Shown piece after piece: positions 49,777-59,764 of a stretch of DNA of 64,000 nucleotides. Every line of letters starts with the position of its first letter. Within the stretch, counting starts at the first letter, position 1. Made by a program: the position numbers and the translations under genes. Location: NCBI GenBank assembly GCA_021799435.1, contig JAJZAN010000002.1, positions 62,001 to 126,000 on the forward strand, read 5' to 3'. The notes under the pieces were generated by a model. The model saw only the letters and a program-made list of their open reading frames with translations, was not told where the DNA came from and searched no databases. Source of the DNA: Bacillota bacterium (lineage in GTDB: Bacteria; Bacillota; Sulfobacillia; Sulfobacillales; Sulfobacillaceae).

Positions 49777-51662
49777 CAGCTCACCAACTCCCGGCTGTCG
49801 CCCACACGGCGTGTGATCCGCTCTCGGTCCAGCAATTCCAAAAACAAGACCGCATGGCGCCGGCTGATACCCAGCACCTCTTTCAGTTCGGCCGTACTGA
49901 GCGGACCGCGGGATCGGATGGCCTCCGCAATCATCTGTCGACCGGTTTCAAAGACAGCCCGGGCAATGACCAGCCCATCTTCCAAGCGAAGAATGCGCCC
50001 TTGCAGGAAAAGATGCTCCACGATGTCTTCGAAGTCGTGGCCCTGCACGCGGGTTTCCTGCTGGATGTCACCATATTCGAGGCCCTTCAAGCCACCCCTG
50101 GCAATGGCATCCTCTATCCGATCGATCAGTTGACGATGGGCTTCGCTAAGCGCCACGGACTCAGGGGTCAACCGCACCCACTCGCGGTCCAAGACAAATT
50201 GAGCGTGAACCAGCACCGCTTGAAATACCCTTAGCGACCACTTTGGCGCAACCTTGGCTCTGAGGTCATCCCTGGGCATCCCGGGCTTGATGGGATGGGC
50301 CTTTATGTAGCCCTCGACTTGCCGGTAAGCCTCGGCCGCCCATTTCTCAAGTTTGTTGAGGTCCCATAAGTACCGGTCGTCAATGACCACCACGCCATCC
50401 AATTGAGGCAAACTGAGGCGCACCTCCTCCTCGCTGAGGTTGGCGGCACGAGCCACCGCAGACACCTCCATAGGCTGGTCCGCGACCGCCACGACCTCGC
50501 TAATCACGCCGAGATCATCCCCATCCGCGAGGCGCGCCAATCGCGCCAATAATCCCGATTCGCGGCGCCGGTGATGGACCCCCACCTCTAACGCCACACC
50601 GCCCCCGATGGTCACCACTGGGCTGTAGGACCGCACCAGCACGCGGTCGCGCCGTGTTAAAGGGATGGGCGTTTCAAAGCGCAATTCAGCAAAAGCCCTC
50701 TGACCAGGCTCCAATTGGCTTCGATCGTAGTAGTGAACGCGCGCCAATGCTTCTGCCGTGCCAGCATGGACGTGCACTCGGGTCCGCTCAGCCACCGCCG
50801 TACTGCCCGGCAGCAGTTCGAAATCTACGACCGCGACATCCACACCATGGAGACTCCCAGGGGTCGCCACAGCCATACCGCGATCGACGTCGGCGCGATC
50901 CACCCCGGCCAGATTCACCGCCACCCGCTGGCCTGCCCCAGCCTCCTCCACGGAGCGACTATGAACTTGGAGTCCCCGGACCCGCACCTTCACACCCGCC
51001 GGCACCAATTCCAGCGTGTCATCCAGCCGGATGCGGCCGGATCCCAACGTCCCAGTCACCACTGTGCCAAATCCCTTGACACTAAACACCCGGTCCACCG
51101 GAAGGCGTACCAATTGGTGCCCAGTCGGACGCTTGACGCTGTGAGTGAGCCTTTCCAATTCGGCAATTAACTCACCCATGTTGCGACCCGAGAGCGCATC
51201 ACAGGCCACCACCGGCGCCCCTTCCAAAAAGGTCCCAGCCACCGCTTCCGCAACCAAGGTCCGTACCAACTGGAGCATCTCCTCATCGACCAGGTCGCTC
51301 TTGGTGATGACCGTAAACCCACGTTGCACACCCAACAATCTTAGAATGGCCAAATGCTCTTCAGTCTGCGGCATAATCCCTTCGTCCGCCGCCACCACCA
51401 GCATGACAGCGTCCATACCGTGCACTCCGGCTACCATATTGCGGATAAAGCGCTCGTGTCCCGGCACGTCAATGAACGCCATGGGCTGACCTGAAGGAAG
51501 CGTCATATGGGCAAATCCCAAGTCTATCGTAATGCCCCGCGACTTCTCTTCCGGCAAGCGATCCGCATCTTGGCCGGTCAGCGCCTTGACCAGGGTCGTT
51601 TTGCCATGATCAATATGGCCGGCGGTCCCCACAATGACCGATTGAAACGTCTTCTCTGCCAT
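49776..51662 (-). CDS. selB: Selenocysteine-specific translation elongation factor SelB
   Basis: [56 protein letters not shown]-terminal winged helices ending [37 protein letters not shown] (typical SelB). Confidence 0.97.
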   Translation of the reverse strand: MAEKTFQSVIVGTAGHIDHGKTTLVKALTGQDADRLPEEKSRGITIDLGFAHMTLPSGQPMAFIDVPGHERFIRNMVAGVHGMDAVMLVVAADEGIMPQTEEHLAILRLLGVQRGFTVITKSDLVDEEMLQLVRTLVAEAVAGTFLEGAPVVACDALSGRNMGELIAELERLTHSVKRPTGHQLVRLPVDRVFSVKGFGTVVTGTLGSGRIRLDDTLELVPAGVKVRVRGLQVHSRSVEEAGAGQRVAVNLAGVDRADVDRGMAVATPGSLHGVDVAVVDFELLPGSTAVAERTRVHVHAGTAEALARVHYYDRSQLEPGQRAFAELRFETPIPLTRRDRVLVRSYSPVVTIGGGVALEVGVHHRRRESGLLARLARLADGDDLGVISEVVAVADQPMEVSAVARAANLSEEEVRLSLPQLDGVVVIDDRYLWDLNKLEKWAAEAYRQVEGYIKAHPIKPGMPRDDLRAKVAPKWSLRVFQAVLVHAQFVLDREWVRLTPESVALSEAHRQLIDRIEDAIARGGLKGLEYGDIQQETRVQGHDFEDIVEHLFLQGRILRLEDGLVIARAVFETGRQMIAEAIRSRGPLSTAELKEVLGISRRHAVLFLELLDRERITRRVGDSRELVS

Positions 51663-51666
51663 ATAT

Positions 51667-53055
51667 CTACCCTTCCCGGAAATGTCGTACCAATCCTAAT
51701 TGGGTGAGTTCCTGCCGCACCTCCAGCATGGCCGTGTAGGTCGGCAAAATGTACAGCGTCTCGCCACCCGTTTGATCCATGGCCTTTCCCAAAATGCGAT
51801 TCACGTTCTCATCCACGGTGACCTGGTCAGAAGGCACCCCTGCGTACTTTAACCGCACCGCCATATCGCGGGCTCTCAGGCCACTGACATACCACCGGCG
51901 CGGTGAAAGTTTCTCAGTCCAGTGCTCGAAGTCGACATCCCACAACCAGGACACATCGCGGCCGTCCGCATAGCGGTCATTAATCACTATCATGACAGAA
52001 AACCCGCCTTCGTGCGCCTCTTCAAAGACCGCACTAAGCACCTGATTGAAGCCCACCGGGTTTTTAACCAGAGCCAGCCATAGGCGGGTATCGCCGGCCA
52101 TGAGCGTTTCCATTCGTCCAAATGCTGGCCGGAATGTCGCCAAACTTTCTCGAATGGCTGTCGGCCGGGATCCCATGGCCGCTCCAGCGGCAATGGCGGC
52201 AGCCTCATTGTACAAATTGTAGATGCCGGGCAGCCGCCACTGAAAGCTCTCCACCTGTCCGTGAATACGAACCCACATTTCATGGTCCTTGCGGCTCCAG
52301 CGCACAACGGCTATATGTGGGTCGGGACGGCGCCAGCCGCAATCGGGACAGAGATAATGTCCCAAGTGCGCATAATAACGCCGAGCATAATTGAGTTCGG
52401 TGCCGCAGCGCGGGCAAAAGCGAGCATCCATGGCATCGTAACCTTGGGCCTCGGCTGTCTTTGCCGCCTCGCCCTCCAGACCGAAATACAGCACGTCCGG
52501 CCGACCGTAACCCAACTGGGCCGCCTGCGGATCGTCGGCATTCAGGACTAAAACCCCGCCAGGACCCAGCGACTCGATGCCGCGCGCCACATAGCGGACC
52601 GTTGTGGTGAGTTCCCCATAGCGATCTAATTGATCTCGAAAAAAATTGGTCACGATAATCAGGCGGGGCTGGATTTCCTCACCTGCCCGAGGCATGGTCG
52701 CCTCGTCCGTTTCCAGTAAAGCAATGTCGGCCCTTGGCCGAATGCGCCAACGCTCAGCTTGTACAAGCGTTGCCGTCAGCCCCAATATGAGGTTCGCGCC
52801 GGCACGGTTGCTTAAGAGCGGACGTCCTTCCGTTTCAATGATGTGCCGGACCATGGCCGCCGTCGTCGTCTTGCCGTTGGTACCGGTCAACAAAATCGCG
52901 CCCCACTCCAGTTTTGCCGCCAAGTCGCGCAGCACCGAGGGATAAACACGGCGCGCAATCAGCCCTGGAAGCGAACTGCCGCCGCGACCGCTCATTCGGC
53001 TCACCCATCCTACTAAGCGCGCTGCCAGCACCGCCGCCAGAAGACGTATATTCAT
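51667..53055 (-). CDS. murT: Mur ligase family protein MurT (lipid II isoglutaminyl synthase subunit)
   Basis: ILLTGTNGKTTTAAMVRHI, SNRAGANLILGLTATLVQ, zinc ribbon CPRCGTELNYARRYYAHLGHYLCPDCG. Confidence 0.92.
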   Translation of the reverse strand: MNIRLLAAVLAARLVGWVSRMSGRGGSSLPGLIARRVYPSVLRDLAAKLEWGAILLTGTNGKTTTAAMVRHIIETEGRPLLSNRAGANLILGLTATLVQAERWRIRPRADIALLETDEATMPRAGEEIQPRLIIVTNFFRDQLDRYGELTTTVRYVARGIESLGPGGVLVLNADDPQAAQLGYGRPDVLYFGLEGEAAKTAEAQGYDAMDARFCPRCGTELNYARRYYAHLGHYLCPDCGWRRPDPHIAVVRWSRKDHEMWVRIHGQVESFQWRLPGIYNLYNEAAAIAAGAAMGSRPTAIRESLATFRPAFGRMETLMAGDTRLWLALVKNPVGFNQVLSAVFEEAHEGGFSVMIVINDRYADGRDVSWLWDVDFEHWTEKLSPRRWYVSGLRARDMAVRLKYAGVPSDQVTVDENVNRILGKAMDQTGGETLYILPTYTAMLEVRQELTQLGLVRHFREG

Positions 53056-53203
53056 TCCCGCATGTTTCCCCCTGAGGTCATAGATAGGAACGCTCGTCTG
53101 TCGAACACCGTGAAAATCTGCGATCGTAATGTTACCATTGTGGCTGTCAGAGGGACCGATATCAAGCCAACCCCATGGGGTTCCATGGAATGGTTTTGAG
53201 CGA

Positions 53204-53232
53204 TTGACTGTTGTGCGATTCACGTCTATAAT
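53204..53232 (+). promoter_or_regulatory. Consensus SigA promoter of tRNA-Pro
   Basis: TTGACT-17 bp-TATAAT, 13 nt before the tRNA 5' end. Confidence 0.85.
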
Positions 53233-53245
53233 AGTTTATGGTCGT

Positions 53246-53322
53246 CGGGGAGTAGCGCAGTTTGGTAGCGCGCCTGCTTCGGGAGCAGGAGGTCGCAGGT
53301 TCAAATCCTGTCTCTCCGACCA
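53246..53322 (+). tRNA. tRNA-Pro (anticodon CGG), CCA encoded
   Basis: Acceptor CGGGGAG/CTCTCCG, anticodon stem CCTGC-TTCGGGA-GCAGG, T-arm GCAGGTTCAAATCCTGT, encoded CCA then T-run. Confidence 0.96.
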
Positions 53323-53445
53323 TTTTTTTGGCCTGAGGCACTCGACACCGGTGCGCGGCCATTATTTTTTGCGATGATTTCGGCGTACAAAGGTGTTTAA
53401 TTCCGTTGCGTCAGCCGAGTCGCGTCTGCAAACGGAGGTGAATCG

Positions 53446-53607
53446 ATGCTTCCGGGATACATTGCCGTAATGATTTTGGTGCTGTTCATCATCATTCCGG
53501 GCATCATCCATTGGATCATTACCATCCGTTATGCGGCCAAAGTCGACGATCTCACACTGGAGATTGAAAAGCTTAAAGAGGCAGCACACACCAAAGACGG
53601 CGAGTAA
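53446..53607 (+). CDS. Small single-TM protein, 53 aa (missed by the ORF track)
   Basis: MLPGYIAVMILVLFIIIPGIIHWIITIRYAAKVDDLTLEIEKLKEAAHTKDGE; GGAGGTG RBS, TM then coiled-coil-like tail. Confidence 0.75.
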   Translation: MLPGYIAVMILVLFIIIPGIIHWIITIRYAAKVDDLTLEIEKLKEAAHTKDGE

Positions 53608-53648
53608 GTTTAACGATTGGCGAGGCCCGATTTTGGACAGTACTGGTG

Positions 53649-53676
53649 GAGCGGCCTGCATCCCTGCAGGCCGCTC
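53649..53676. terminator. Terminator between the small TM ORF and the converging selenoprotein 2
   Basis: GAGCGGCCTGCA-TCCC-TGCAGGCCGCTC. Confidence 0.8.
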
Positions 53677-53690
53677 GTTCATTTTGCGCA

Positions 53691-54266
53691 CTATAGATCG
53701 CGTGTGGGCGCACTCGCTTGCCAAAGGCCGGGCATGGCCCACTCCAGCACCGGCCCATCTTGGCGTTTGCCGTTCAAAAACAGTACCGGAACGGTTTCTA
53801 TGCCCAATTGAGCAATGAGATCGCGTGCCGCATCCAGCATAATCGCGCTCACCGTGACTCCCGGATGTGCCAAAGCCATTCCCCCTGCCAGGCGCACGGC
53901 CTGCGCGCAGCGCGGTCACGCGGGGGTAGTCAGTACGGCCACCGCCAGGGGCCAGTTCATTCCCTCCATCGCGGCTTCGGTCACTGAGCTTAGGAGTCTT
54001 TGGCGGCGCCCAATCGCGGTGATCAGCGTCTCGAATGCGCCGCGCTCCTGGGCTTCGGGAAGGCCCGCAAACCAGATTCGGGGCGCTTCCTGCTCCGCGC
54101 CCGCCAGCCCGAAATGCGGGATATTGCGCGGGTACCAGTCCCAAGGAAAGGTGTCTGGAAGTTTGGTGGACGTTCGCACTTCCACGCCGGAAGGCACGTT
54201 AGGAGCGTTTTGAAGGTCCGCGTTGACAACGGTTAGCGTGACGGGCCACATCAATTCTTGATGCAA
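53691..54266 (-). CDS. Putative selenoprotein 2: AhpF N-terminal-domain/PDO-like thioredoxin-fold oxidoreductase, TGA at 53918-53916 read as Sec
   Basis: ORFs 53916-54314 and 53691-53897 (minus) are in one frame separated by TGA: ...NWPLAVAVLTTPA-U-PRCAQAVRLAGGMALAHPGVTVSAIMLDAARDLIAQLGIETVPVLFLNGKRQDG.... AGGAGGG RBS 7 nt before a TTG at 54266 (ATG at 54251 is the alternative). Confidence 0.86.
53887..53915 (-). promoter_or_regulatory. Bacterial SECIS-like hairpin of selenoprotein 2
   Basis: CAGGC-CGUGC-GCCUG (53903-53889), loop at nt 21-25 from the U of UGA with G22-U23; extension GC/GC across a bulged G15. Confidence 0.74.
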
Positions 54267-54455
54267 GAAGAACCCTCCTGTCCTTCGCGCAACATCCGCG
54301 ACGGCAAACGTCAACGGCCTGTTGCGGGCGGTGTTGTCGAAAATGCTGTGCGATAGGATGTGTCAGGTGCGAAACCCTGATTCCTACTTTTGCACACGGT
54401 TATCCAGCCGCGAGCCGGCCCTGAGGTCCGCTCCTCGGCCATGTACCCTAACGCG

Positions 54456-56600
54456 TCAAAGTGCACGCTCCCCTGAACCAGAGCTGTCCTCGCACAGGTT
54501 TTCCTGGAAGAACTGCAAGGTCCGCCTGGTACGGTAGCGCTGATTGGGCGTTCCCTGCACCATATGGCGCGACATAGGCAGCACGATGAGGTCAAAATCC
54601 TTGTCCGCATTGATGAACGCTTGAATCATGGCAGCAGAGTGATGAAAGTGCACGTTTTCGTCCGCAAGCCCATGTATCAAGAGCAACTTTCCTTCCAACT
54701 GGCCTGCCAGGGGAATGAGACTCGTACTCTCGTAACCAGCATGGTTGGTGGCGTCGTCGCCCAAGTAACGTTCGGTATACGTGGTGTCATACCATCGAAA
54801 ATCGGCCACGGGGGCTCCAGACACGCCGACCTTGAATACCTCGGGCGCTTTCAACAATGCTCTGAGGGTCATGTAGCCCCCGTAACTCCAGCCATAGATG
54901 CCGACACGCCGGGCATTGGCCCCGAAGTGCTCGCACATGTACGAGACCCCTTGCAGTTGGTCGGCCAACTCGACATCGCCAAAATGATGAAATATGGCCT
55001 GCTCAAATTCCGGTCCCCGGTGGTAGCTCCCTCGGCCATCTAGTTTCATGACCAAGAATCCATGCTGGGCCAAGAACTGTGCATCCAGGTCGATCGTCTC
55101 TCCCCATCCCGACACGACCATCTGCGCGTGCGGTCCGCCATACACGGACACAATCAAGGGCCACCCGCCAGCAGGGGCTTCACCCGAAGGGCGATAGACA
55201 ATCCCGTTCAGTTCGATGCCGTCACCGACTGTCACTTGGAAGGCCTCGGGCCGCTTAAGTTTGAGAGCCATGCGGTCTCCTTGGTTGGCGACCACAACCT
55301 GTGGTTCGCCACCGGTCCGGCGCTGATACACGGCAGAGGCCGGATGGTCCCAGGTCGAATGCTGATCGACCCAGCCGCTCAAGTCGGGGGCCAACGTCAC
55401 GGCATGCCAGCCCGGCTCGGGGGTCAAATCGTTCCATTGCCCCGTCTCCCAATTCAATTCAATGAGGGTCCTGTCCATGCCTCGATGACGGGTTGCCCAC
55501 AGATAGGCTCGGCGGTTCTCCACGTCAATCCCCAGAATCTCCTCGGCAGCTCCGCCTTGTCCCTCCGCGGCCGCCTGCCGGACCGTCCCGGCCGGATCCA
55601 CAATGATGAGTCGCCGGAGCCCACGGCTTTCACTGGTGGTAAACAACAACCCGTCTTTGACTACGCTCGAAGAGGGTCTGTTTATCCAGTAGGGTGAGGA
55701 CTCTTCGTACACGCGGCCCAGGTGTTTGCCTGACTCATCATACCGATCCCAGGCCAGGTGCTGATGCGTGCGTGCCAACGTCAGCACCAGCACATGCGCC
55801 TCGCTCTCCCACACCACATCCACCAAGTAGCGCTCTTCCGTTCCCCAATCCAGCCAGTGGATCGGGCCCGCCCCTTCCGTGTGGCGAATTCCCAAACGTA
55901 CCCTGGCATTGGCCTGGCCCACAAACGGGTAACGGTGCTCCTCCACCCTGACCTGCGCTTCGGCCTGATGCACGATTGGGTAGCGGGGGATATGCCGCTC
56001 ATCCACCTCGGTCAAGGCGATCAAGCCACCGTTGGGACTCACCCAATATCCATGGCTCCGCTCCAGCTCCTCTTGTGCGGCGTACTCGGCGAGCCCGTAA
56101 AACAATCCTTCCTCAGCGCCTTCGGTCAACCACTGCACATCGCCCGTCATTGGGTCCATCCGGCACAGGTTGCCTCCGGCCACCCCAAAGATCCAACGCC
56201 CATCGACGGACAGTTGCGCGTCCACCACTTCCTGATCAAATGGAACGCGCACTAAGGCGTCGGTACCCCGGCGGTAATACAACTGTCCGTGTTGAGGGAC
56301 GAGCAGTGCATCTTGGCTGAATTGGTACTGGGTGATTCCCTGCCATTGCAGCCGCGCCCGCTGTCGACGCATTTCTTCCTCGTACGTGTCCCCCGACTCG
56401 GTCTCCGGAGGTTCCACTTCGAGATGACGACTCCCGGACTCCACGTCATAGGTCCATAAACTCAGCACATCGTCGGCTGCGGGAAACAAGTAATGGATCT
56501 TTCGGCCATCCGCTGAAATCCGGATCGATGTGGGCACGCGATTCCCGGGCCGAGGTGTTTGAATGATGTCATCAATGCTGAGATGCTCCAGCGTTTTCAT
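54456..56600 (-). CDS. S9 family prolyl oligopeptidase/dipeptidyl peptidase IV-like
   Basis: VSVYGGPHAQMV, VGIYGWSYGGYMTLRALL (GxSxGG), HGLADENVHFHHSAAMIQA. Confidence 0.94.
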   Translation of the reverse strand: MKTLEHLSIDDIIQTPRPGNRVPTSIRISADGRKIHYLFPAADDVLSLWTYDVESGSRHLEVEPPETESGDTYEEEMRRQRARLQWQGITQYQFSQDALLVPQHGQLYYRRGTDALVRVPFDQEVVDAQLSVDGRWIFGVAGGNLCRMDPMTGDVQWLTEGAEEGLFYGLAEYAAQEELERSHGYWVSPNGGLIALTEVDERHIPRYPIVHQAEAQVRVEEHRYPFVGQANARVRLGIRHTEGAGPIHWLDWGTEERYLVDVVWESEAHVLVLTLARTHQHLAWDRYDESGKHLGRVYEESSPYWINRPSSSVVKDGLLFTTSESRGLRRLIIVDPAGTVRQAAAEGQGGAAEEILGIDVENRRAYLWATRHRGMDRTLIELNWETGQWNDLTPEPGWHAVTLAPDLSGWVDQHSTWDHPASAVYQRRTGGEPQVVVANQGDRMALKLKRPEAFQVTVGDGIELNGIVYRPSGEAPAGGWPLIVSVYGGPHAQMVVSGWGETIDLDAQFLAQHGFLVMKLDGRGSYHRGPEFEQAIFHHFGDVELADQLQGVSYMCEHFGANARRVGIYGWSYGGYMTLRALLKAPEVFKVGVSGAPVADFRWYDTTYTERYLGDDATNHAGYESTSLIPLAGQLEGKLLLIHGLADENVHFHHSAAMIQAFINADKDFDLIVLPMSRHMVQGTPNQRYRTRRTLQFFQENLCEDSSGSGERAL

Positions 56601-56713
56601 CTAATCACACCGCCTGTCATAAGGTTATCTTTATTGGTTCCACGCTAAGGTACGGGAACCCTGCATAAATTGGTGGAGCGGCGCCCACAGTATGTCCGAA
56701 GGGATGTGGCGGA

Positions 56714-56905
56714 ATGCCCCGCAAAAAACCATTAGTCGAGAACGCGCGCGACGGCCTCGACTCACTCAAAAACGAGTTGCTGAGGGAGATGAAGTCACAA
56801 ACTCCCCACTCCTACCGCGACCGGTTTCTGTCCCTGGCGCGGGCTAAAGCCGAACGTCTTCGTGCGGAACAGCCTCAGAATCCAGAATCTCCCCCAGGTC
56901 AGTGA
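56714..56905 (+). CDS. Small basic protein, possibly a divergent alpha/beta-type SASP
   Basis: MPRKKPLVENARDGLDSLKNELLREM resembles the SASP N-terminal helix; the second half diverges. Confidence 0.45.
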   Translation: MPRKKPLVENARDGLDSLKNELLREMKSQTPHSYRDRFLSLARAKAERLRAEQPQNPESPPGQ

Positions 56906-57632
56906 CCATTCGCCCCTGGACCCGCCGGACCCACCGGATGGCGGCCAGCACACCGTCGACATAGGCGGTGCGGTCGTGTACATCATGGCGAATACTGAGC
57001 AGTTGTCCCTGCGACCCGAACACCACCGTCTGATGCGCCACCATCCCCGGCAGCCGCAGCGAATGGACCGGAATGTCGTCAGGAGACCGCTTCATGCGTT
57101 GCCCGAGCGTTTCGGCCATCGCTCGGGCAGTCCCGGAGGGGCGGTCGCGCTTGGTGACATGATGTCCTTCGACAATTTCGGCTGCAGAGAAATATCGGCT
57201 GGCTTCGGCCGCAAGGCGCTCCGCCACCCATGCCCCCAGTGAGAAATTGGCTATCACCGCGGCCCCAACGCCACACTGCACCACCCGATTCGCCAATTCC
57301 ACCCGCCCAGCCGGGGAAAATCCCGTGGTGCCGACGACAATGTCCCATCCACGCTCCGCCGCCTCCAATAACCGGGGCAGCGCCGAGTCCGGTTCCGTGA
57401 AGTCAACCAGCACGGCATAAGGCAGGGCCGACAGGCTGTCGCTGAGAACCCAGGGGAGATCGCCCAACCCCCACAGTGGCCCCAAATTCTCACCACTGTG
57501 GTTCCGGGACAAGCCTCCCGCCAACTCTAAGTCGGGCGCCTGATGGACCGCGCGTCCCGCCGCGCTTCCCGTCTTTCCGGTGATTCCTGCGACAACGACC
57601 GGTATTCTGCCTGCCTCGGTGTCCATGACCAT
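56844..57632 (-). CDS. dapB: 4-hydroxy-tetrahydrodipicolinate reductase
   Basis: VVVAGITGKTGSAAGRAV, VVGTTGFS, EIVEGHHVTKRDRPSGTARAMAE. Confidence 0.93.
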   Translation of the reverse strand: MVMDTEAGRIPVVVAGITGKTGSAAGRAVHQAPDLELAGGLSRNHSGENLGPLWGLGDLPWVLSDSLSALPYAVLVDFTEPDSALPRLLEAAERGWDIVVGTTGFSPAGRVELANRVVQCGVGAAVIANFSLGAWVAERLAAEASRYFSAAEIVEGHHVTKRDRPSGTARAMAETLGQRMKRSPDDIPVHSLRLPGMVAHQTVVFGSQGQLLSIRHDVHDRTAYVDGVLAAIRWVRRVQGRMVTDLGEILDSEAVPHEDVRL

Positions 57633-57636
57633 CCCT

Positions 57637-58809
57637 TCAGATGTTGTCCAAGTCGTAGTCCTTCAGCAAATGGGAGGCAATCACCCAGCGCATAATTTCC
57701 GATGTGCCTTCATAAATCTCGGTGATTTTGGCATCGCGCAGCAAACGCTCCACGCCAAATTCAGTCATGTACCCGTATCCCCCGAAAATTTGGATGGCGT
57801 CCTCAGCATGACGCACCGCGTGTTCCGACGCAAACAACTTGGCCATGGCAAACAAGGGCCGCTGGGCGGGTCCTTCTTCTCGGTGGCGGGCCGCTTCATA
57901 GGTCATAAGACGAGCGGCGTGCAAATCGGTCGCCATGTTCGCCAATCGCCACTGCACGCCTTCAAACGTGCCGATGGGCTTGCCAAACTGATGGCGCTCC
58001 CGGGCATACTGAAGGCTGCGCGTCAGGGCCGCGGACATGATTCCCACCCCTTGAGCGGCAATGCCAATGCGACCGCCATCCAGCAAAAACAGCCCCAGGT
58101 TGTAGCCTTCGCCCTCAGCACCTAACCGCTCGTCATCCGAAACAAACACATCGTCGAGCACGACTTCGGATGTCCGTGAAGCGCGGATGCCCATTTTGTC
58201 CATAGGAGGGCCGAAGCTGAGTCCGGGGGCGTCCTTTTCTACCACAAACGCCGTGATGCCGTGCGACTTGAGATTGGGATCGACGGTGGCGAACACCAAG
58301 TACTGATCCGCTTCGCCCCCACTCGTGATGAACATTTTTCGACCGGTCAGGCGATATCCGCCGTCGACCTTAACAGCCCGCGTGCGCAGCGCAGCCGCAT
58401 TGGAGCCGGCCTCGGCCTCCGACAAGGCAAAAGCGCCAATGCGTTGTCCTGCGCACAAATCCGGCAGCCATCGCGTCTTCTGCGCTTCGGTTCCGTAGCG
58501 CCAAATGGCCTCGATGTGCAGGGAATTGTGCACCTCATAAATGACGGCCGTGGCGGGATCGGCTTCCGCGATGGCTTCCACCACCAGCGTTTGCGCAAGA
58601 TAGGAAGTGCCAGCACCGCCGTATTGCGGATCGACAATCATGCCGAGGTAACCGTGTTGCCCCAAGAGTTGCATATTCGGACGTGGGTAGATCTCCTGTA
58701 CGTCGTACTCTTGCGATCTCGGGGCAATTTCCCGCGAGACCAGGGCACACACGGCATCTCGGATAGCATTTTCCTCTTCGTTGAGAATGCTAAGAGCCAA
58801 CAGTGGCAC
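57637..58809 (-). CDS. Acyl-CoA dehydrogenase
   Basis: FALSEAEAGSNAAALRTRAV, LFLLDGGRIGIAAQGVGI, QIFGGYGYMTEFGVERLLRDAKITEIYEGTSEIMR; GTG start after GGGGAG. Confidence 0.95.
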   Translation of the reverse strand: MPLLALSILNEEENAIRDAVCALVSREIAPRSQEYDVQEIYPRPNMQLLGQHGYLGMIVDPQYGGAGTSYLAQTLVVEAIAEADPATAVIYEVHNSLHIEAIWRYGTEAQKTRWLPDLCAGQRIGAFALSEAEAGSNAAALRTRAVKVDGGYRLTGRKMFITSGGEADQYLVFATVDPNLKSHGITAFVVEKDAPGLSFGPPMDKMGIRASRTSEVVLDDVFVSDDERLGAEGEGYNLGLFLLDGGRIGIAAQGVGIMSAALTRSLQYARERHQFGKPIGTFEGVQWRLANMATDLHAARLMTYEAARHREEGPAQRPLFAMAKLFASEHAVRHAEDAIQIFGGYGYMTEFGVERLLRDAKITEIYEGTSEIMRWVIASHLLKDYDLDNI

Positions 58810-59764
58810 CTCCCCTTTGGGCGGACTCCACAATTTTCCGAGCAGCATCCGCGGCATCCGCCTGCCCATGGGCCACTGCCTCGCGGAGCGCTGTCCAAAA
58901 CGTCTCATCCTGCTCGGCTAATCGCATCGCCCGCAGCGACCAATCCTGCAACGCCAGTTCGATTAGATGCCGCGTCTGTCCCTCGCGAATACTGTCCAAG
59001 CGTCCCGACTCTTGGAGGAACTCCCGGTGCTTTGCGATCGCCGCGATCAGATCGTCCATGCCCTCACCGTTCTCTGCGACGGTCTTGATGATCGGTGGAA
59101 ACCATTCCAGATGCTGCATGCCGAGGGTCAACATCCCCCGAATGGCGCGCGCCGTGTGGTCCGCCCCGTCCCGGTCGGCCTTGTTGACAACGAAAATTTG
59201 CCCAATCTCCAAAATACCCGCCTTGATGGCCTGGATGTCGTCGCCTAACCCGGGTGCCAGTACCACCATGGTGGAATGCGCTAGTTGCATAATTTCCACT
59301 TCCGACTGGCCGGCACCGACCGTCTCAATCAGGATATAGTCGAACCCAGCCGCATCCAGCAGCGTCACCGCTCCAAATGTGGCCCGCGAAAGGCCACCCA
59401 AATGGCCGCGGCTGGCTAAGCTGCGCATGAACACACCCTGATCCATGACCGATTCCTGCATCCGAATGCGGTCGCCGAGAATGGCCCCACCCGTAAATGG
59501 ACTGGACGGATCAACGGCCAAGATCCCCACGCGGTACCCGTGATTGCGCAAGGCCAACGTCAGGCGATTGACCAGGGTCGACTTTCCAACACCGGGGGCC
59601 CCGGTTATGCCCACGATATGGGCTTTCCCAGCCATCGGGAACAGGGCCCGGACCAGTTGTTTGCCCTTCTCACTGTCCCGCTCAATCCAAGTCAGTCCAC
59701 GGGCAACCGCCCGCTTCTCGCCTTGCCCGATGCCCTCAACCAGGTCCTGAATCTCAGTCATCAT
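58790..59764 (-). CDS. meaB: Methylmalonyl-CoA mutase-associated GTPase MeaB
   Basis: [70 protein letters not shown]. Confidence 0.95.
   Translation of the reverse strand: MMTEIQDLVEGIGQGEKRAVARGLTWIERDSEKGKQLVRALFPMAGKAHIVGITGAPGVGKSTLVNRLTLALRNHGYRVGILAVDPSSPFTGGAILGDRIRMQESVMDQGVFMRSLASRGHLGGLSRATFGAVTLLDAAGFDYILIETVGAGQSEVEIMQLAHSTMVVLAPGLGDDIQAIKAGILEIGQIFVVNKADRDGADHTARAIRGMLTLGMQHLEWFPPIIKTVAENGEGMDDLIAAIAKHREFLQESGRLDSIREGQTRHLIELALQDWSLRAMRLAEQDETFWTALREAVAHGQADAADAARKIVESAQRGGATVGS

Noticed and set aside
53246-53322. Considered as tRNA-Sec because selB is adjacent
   Set aside because: It is a 77-nt canonical tRNA with anticodon CGG (Pro); it lacks the long variable arm and UCA anticodon.
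53162-53362. Minus ORF encoding VGETGFEPATSCSRSRRATKLRYSP
   Set aside because: This is the well-known spurious translation antisense to a tRNA gene (here tRNA-Pro), not a protein.
53362-54144. 260-aa minus ORF overlapping selenoprotein 2 and the small TM gene
   Set aside because: Low-complexity, R/G-rich frame without a recognisable domain; the overlapping selenoprotein frame has clear thioredoxin-fold features.
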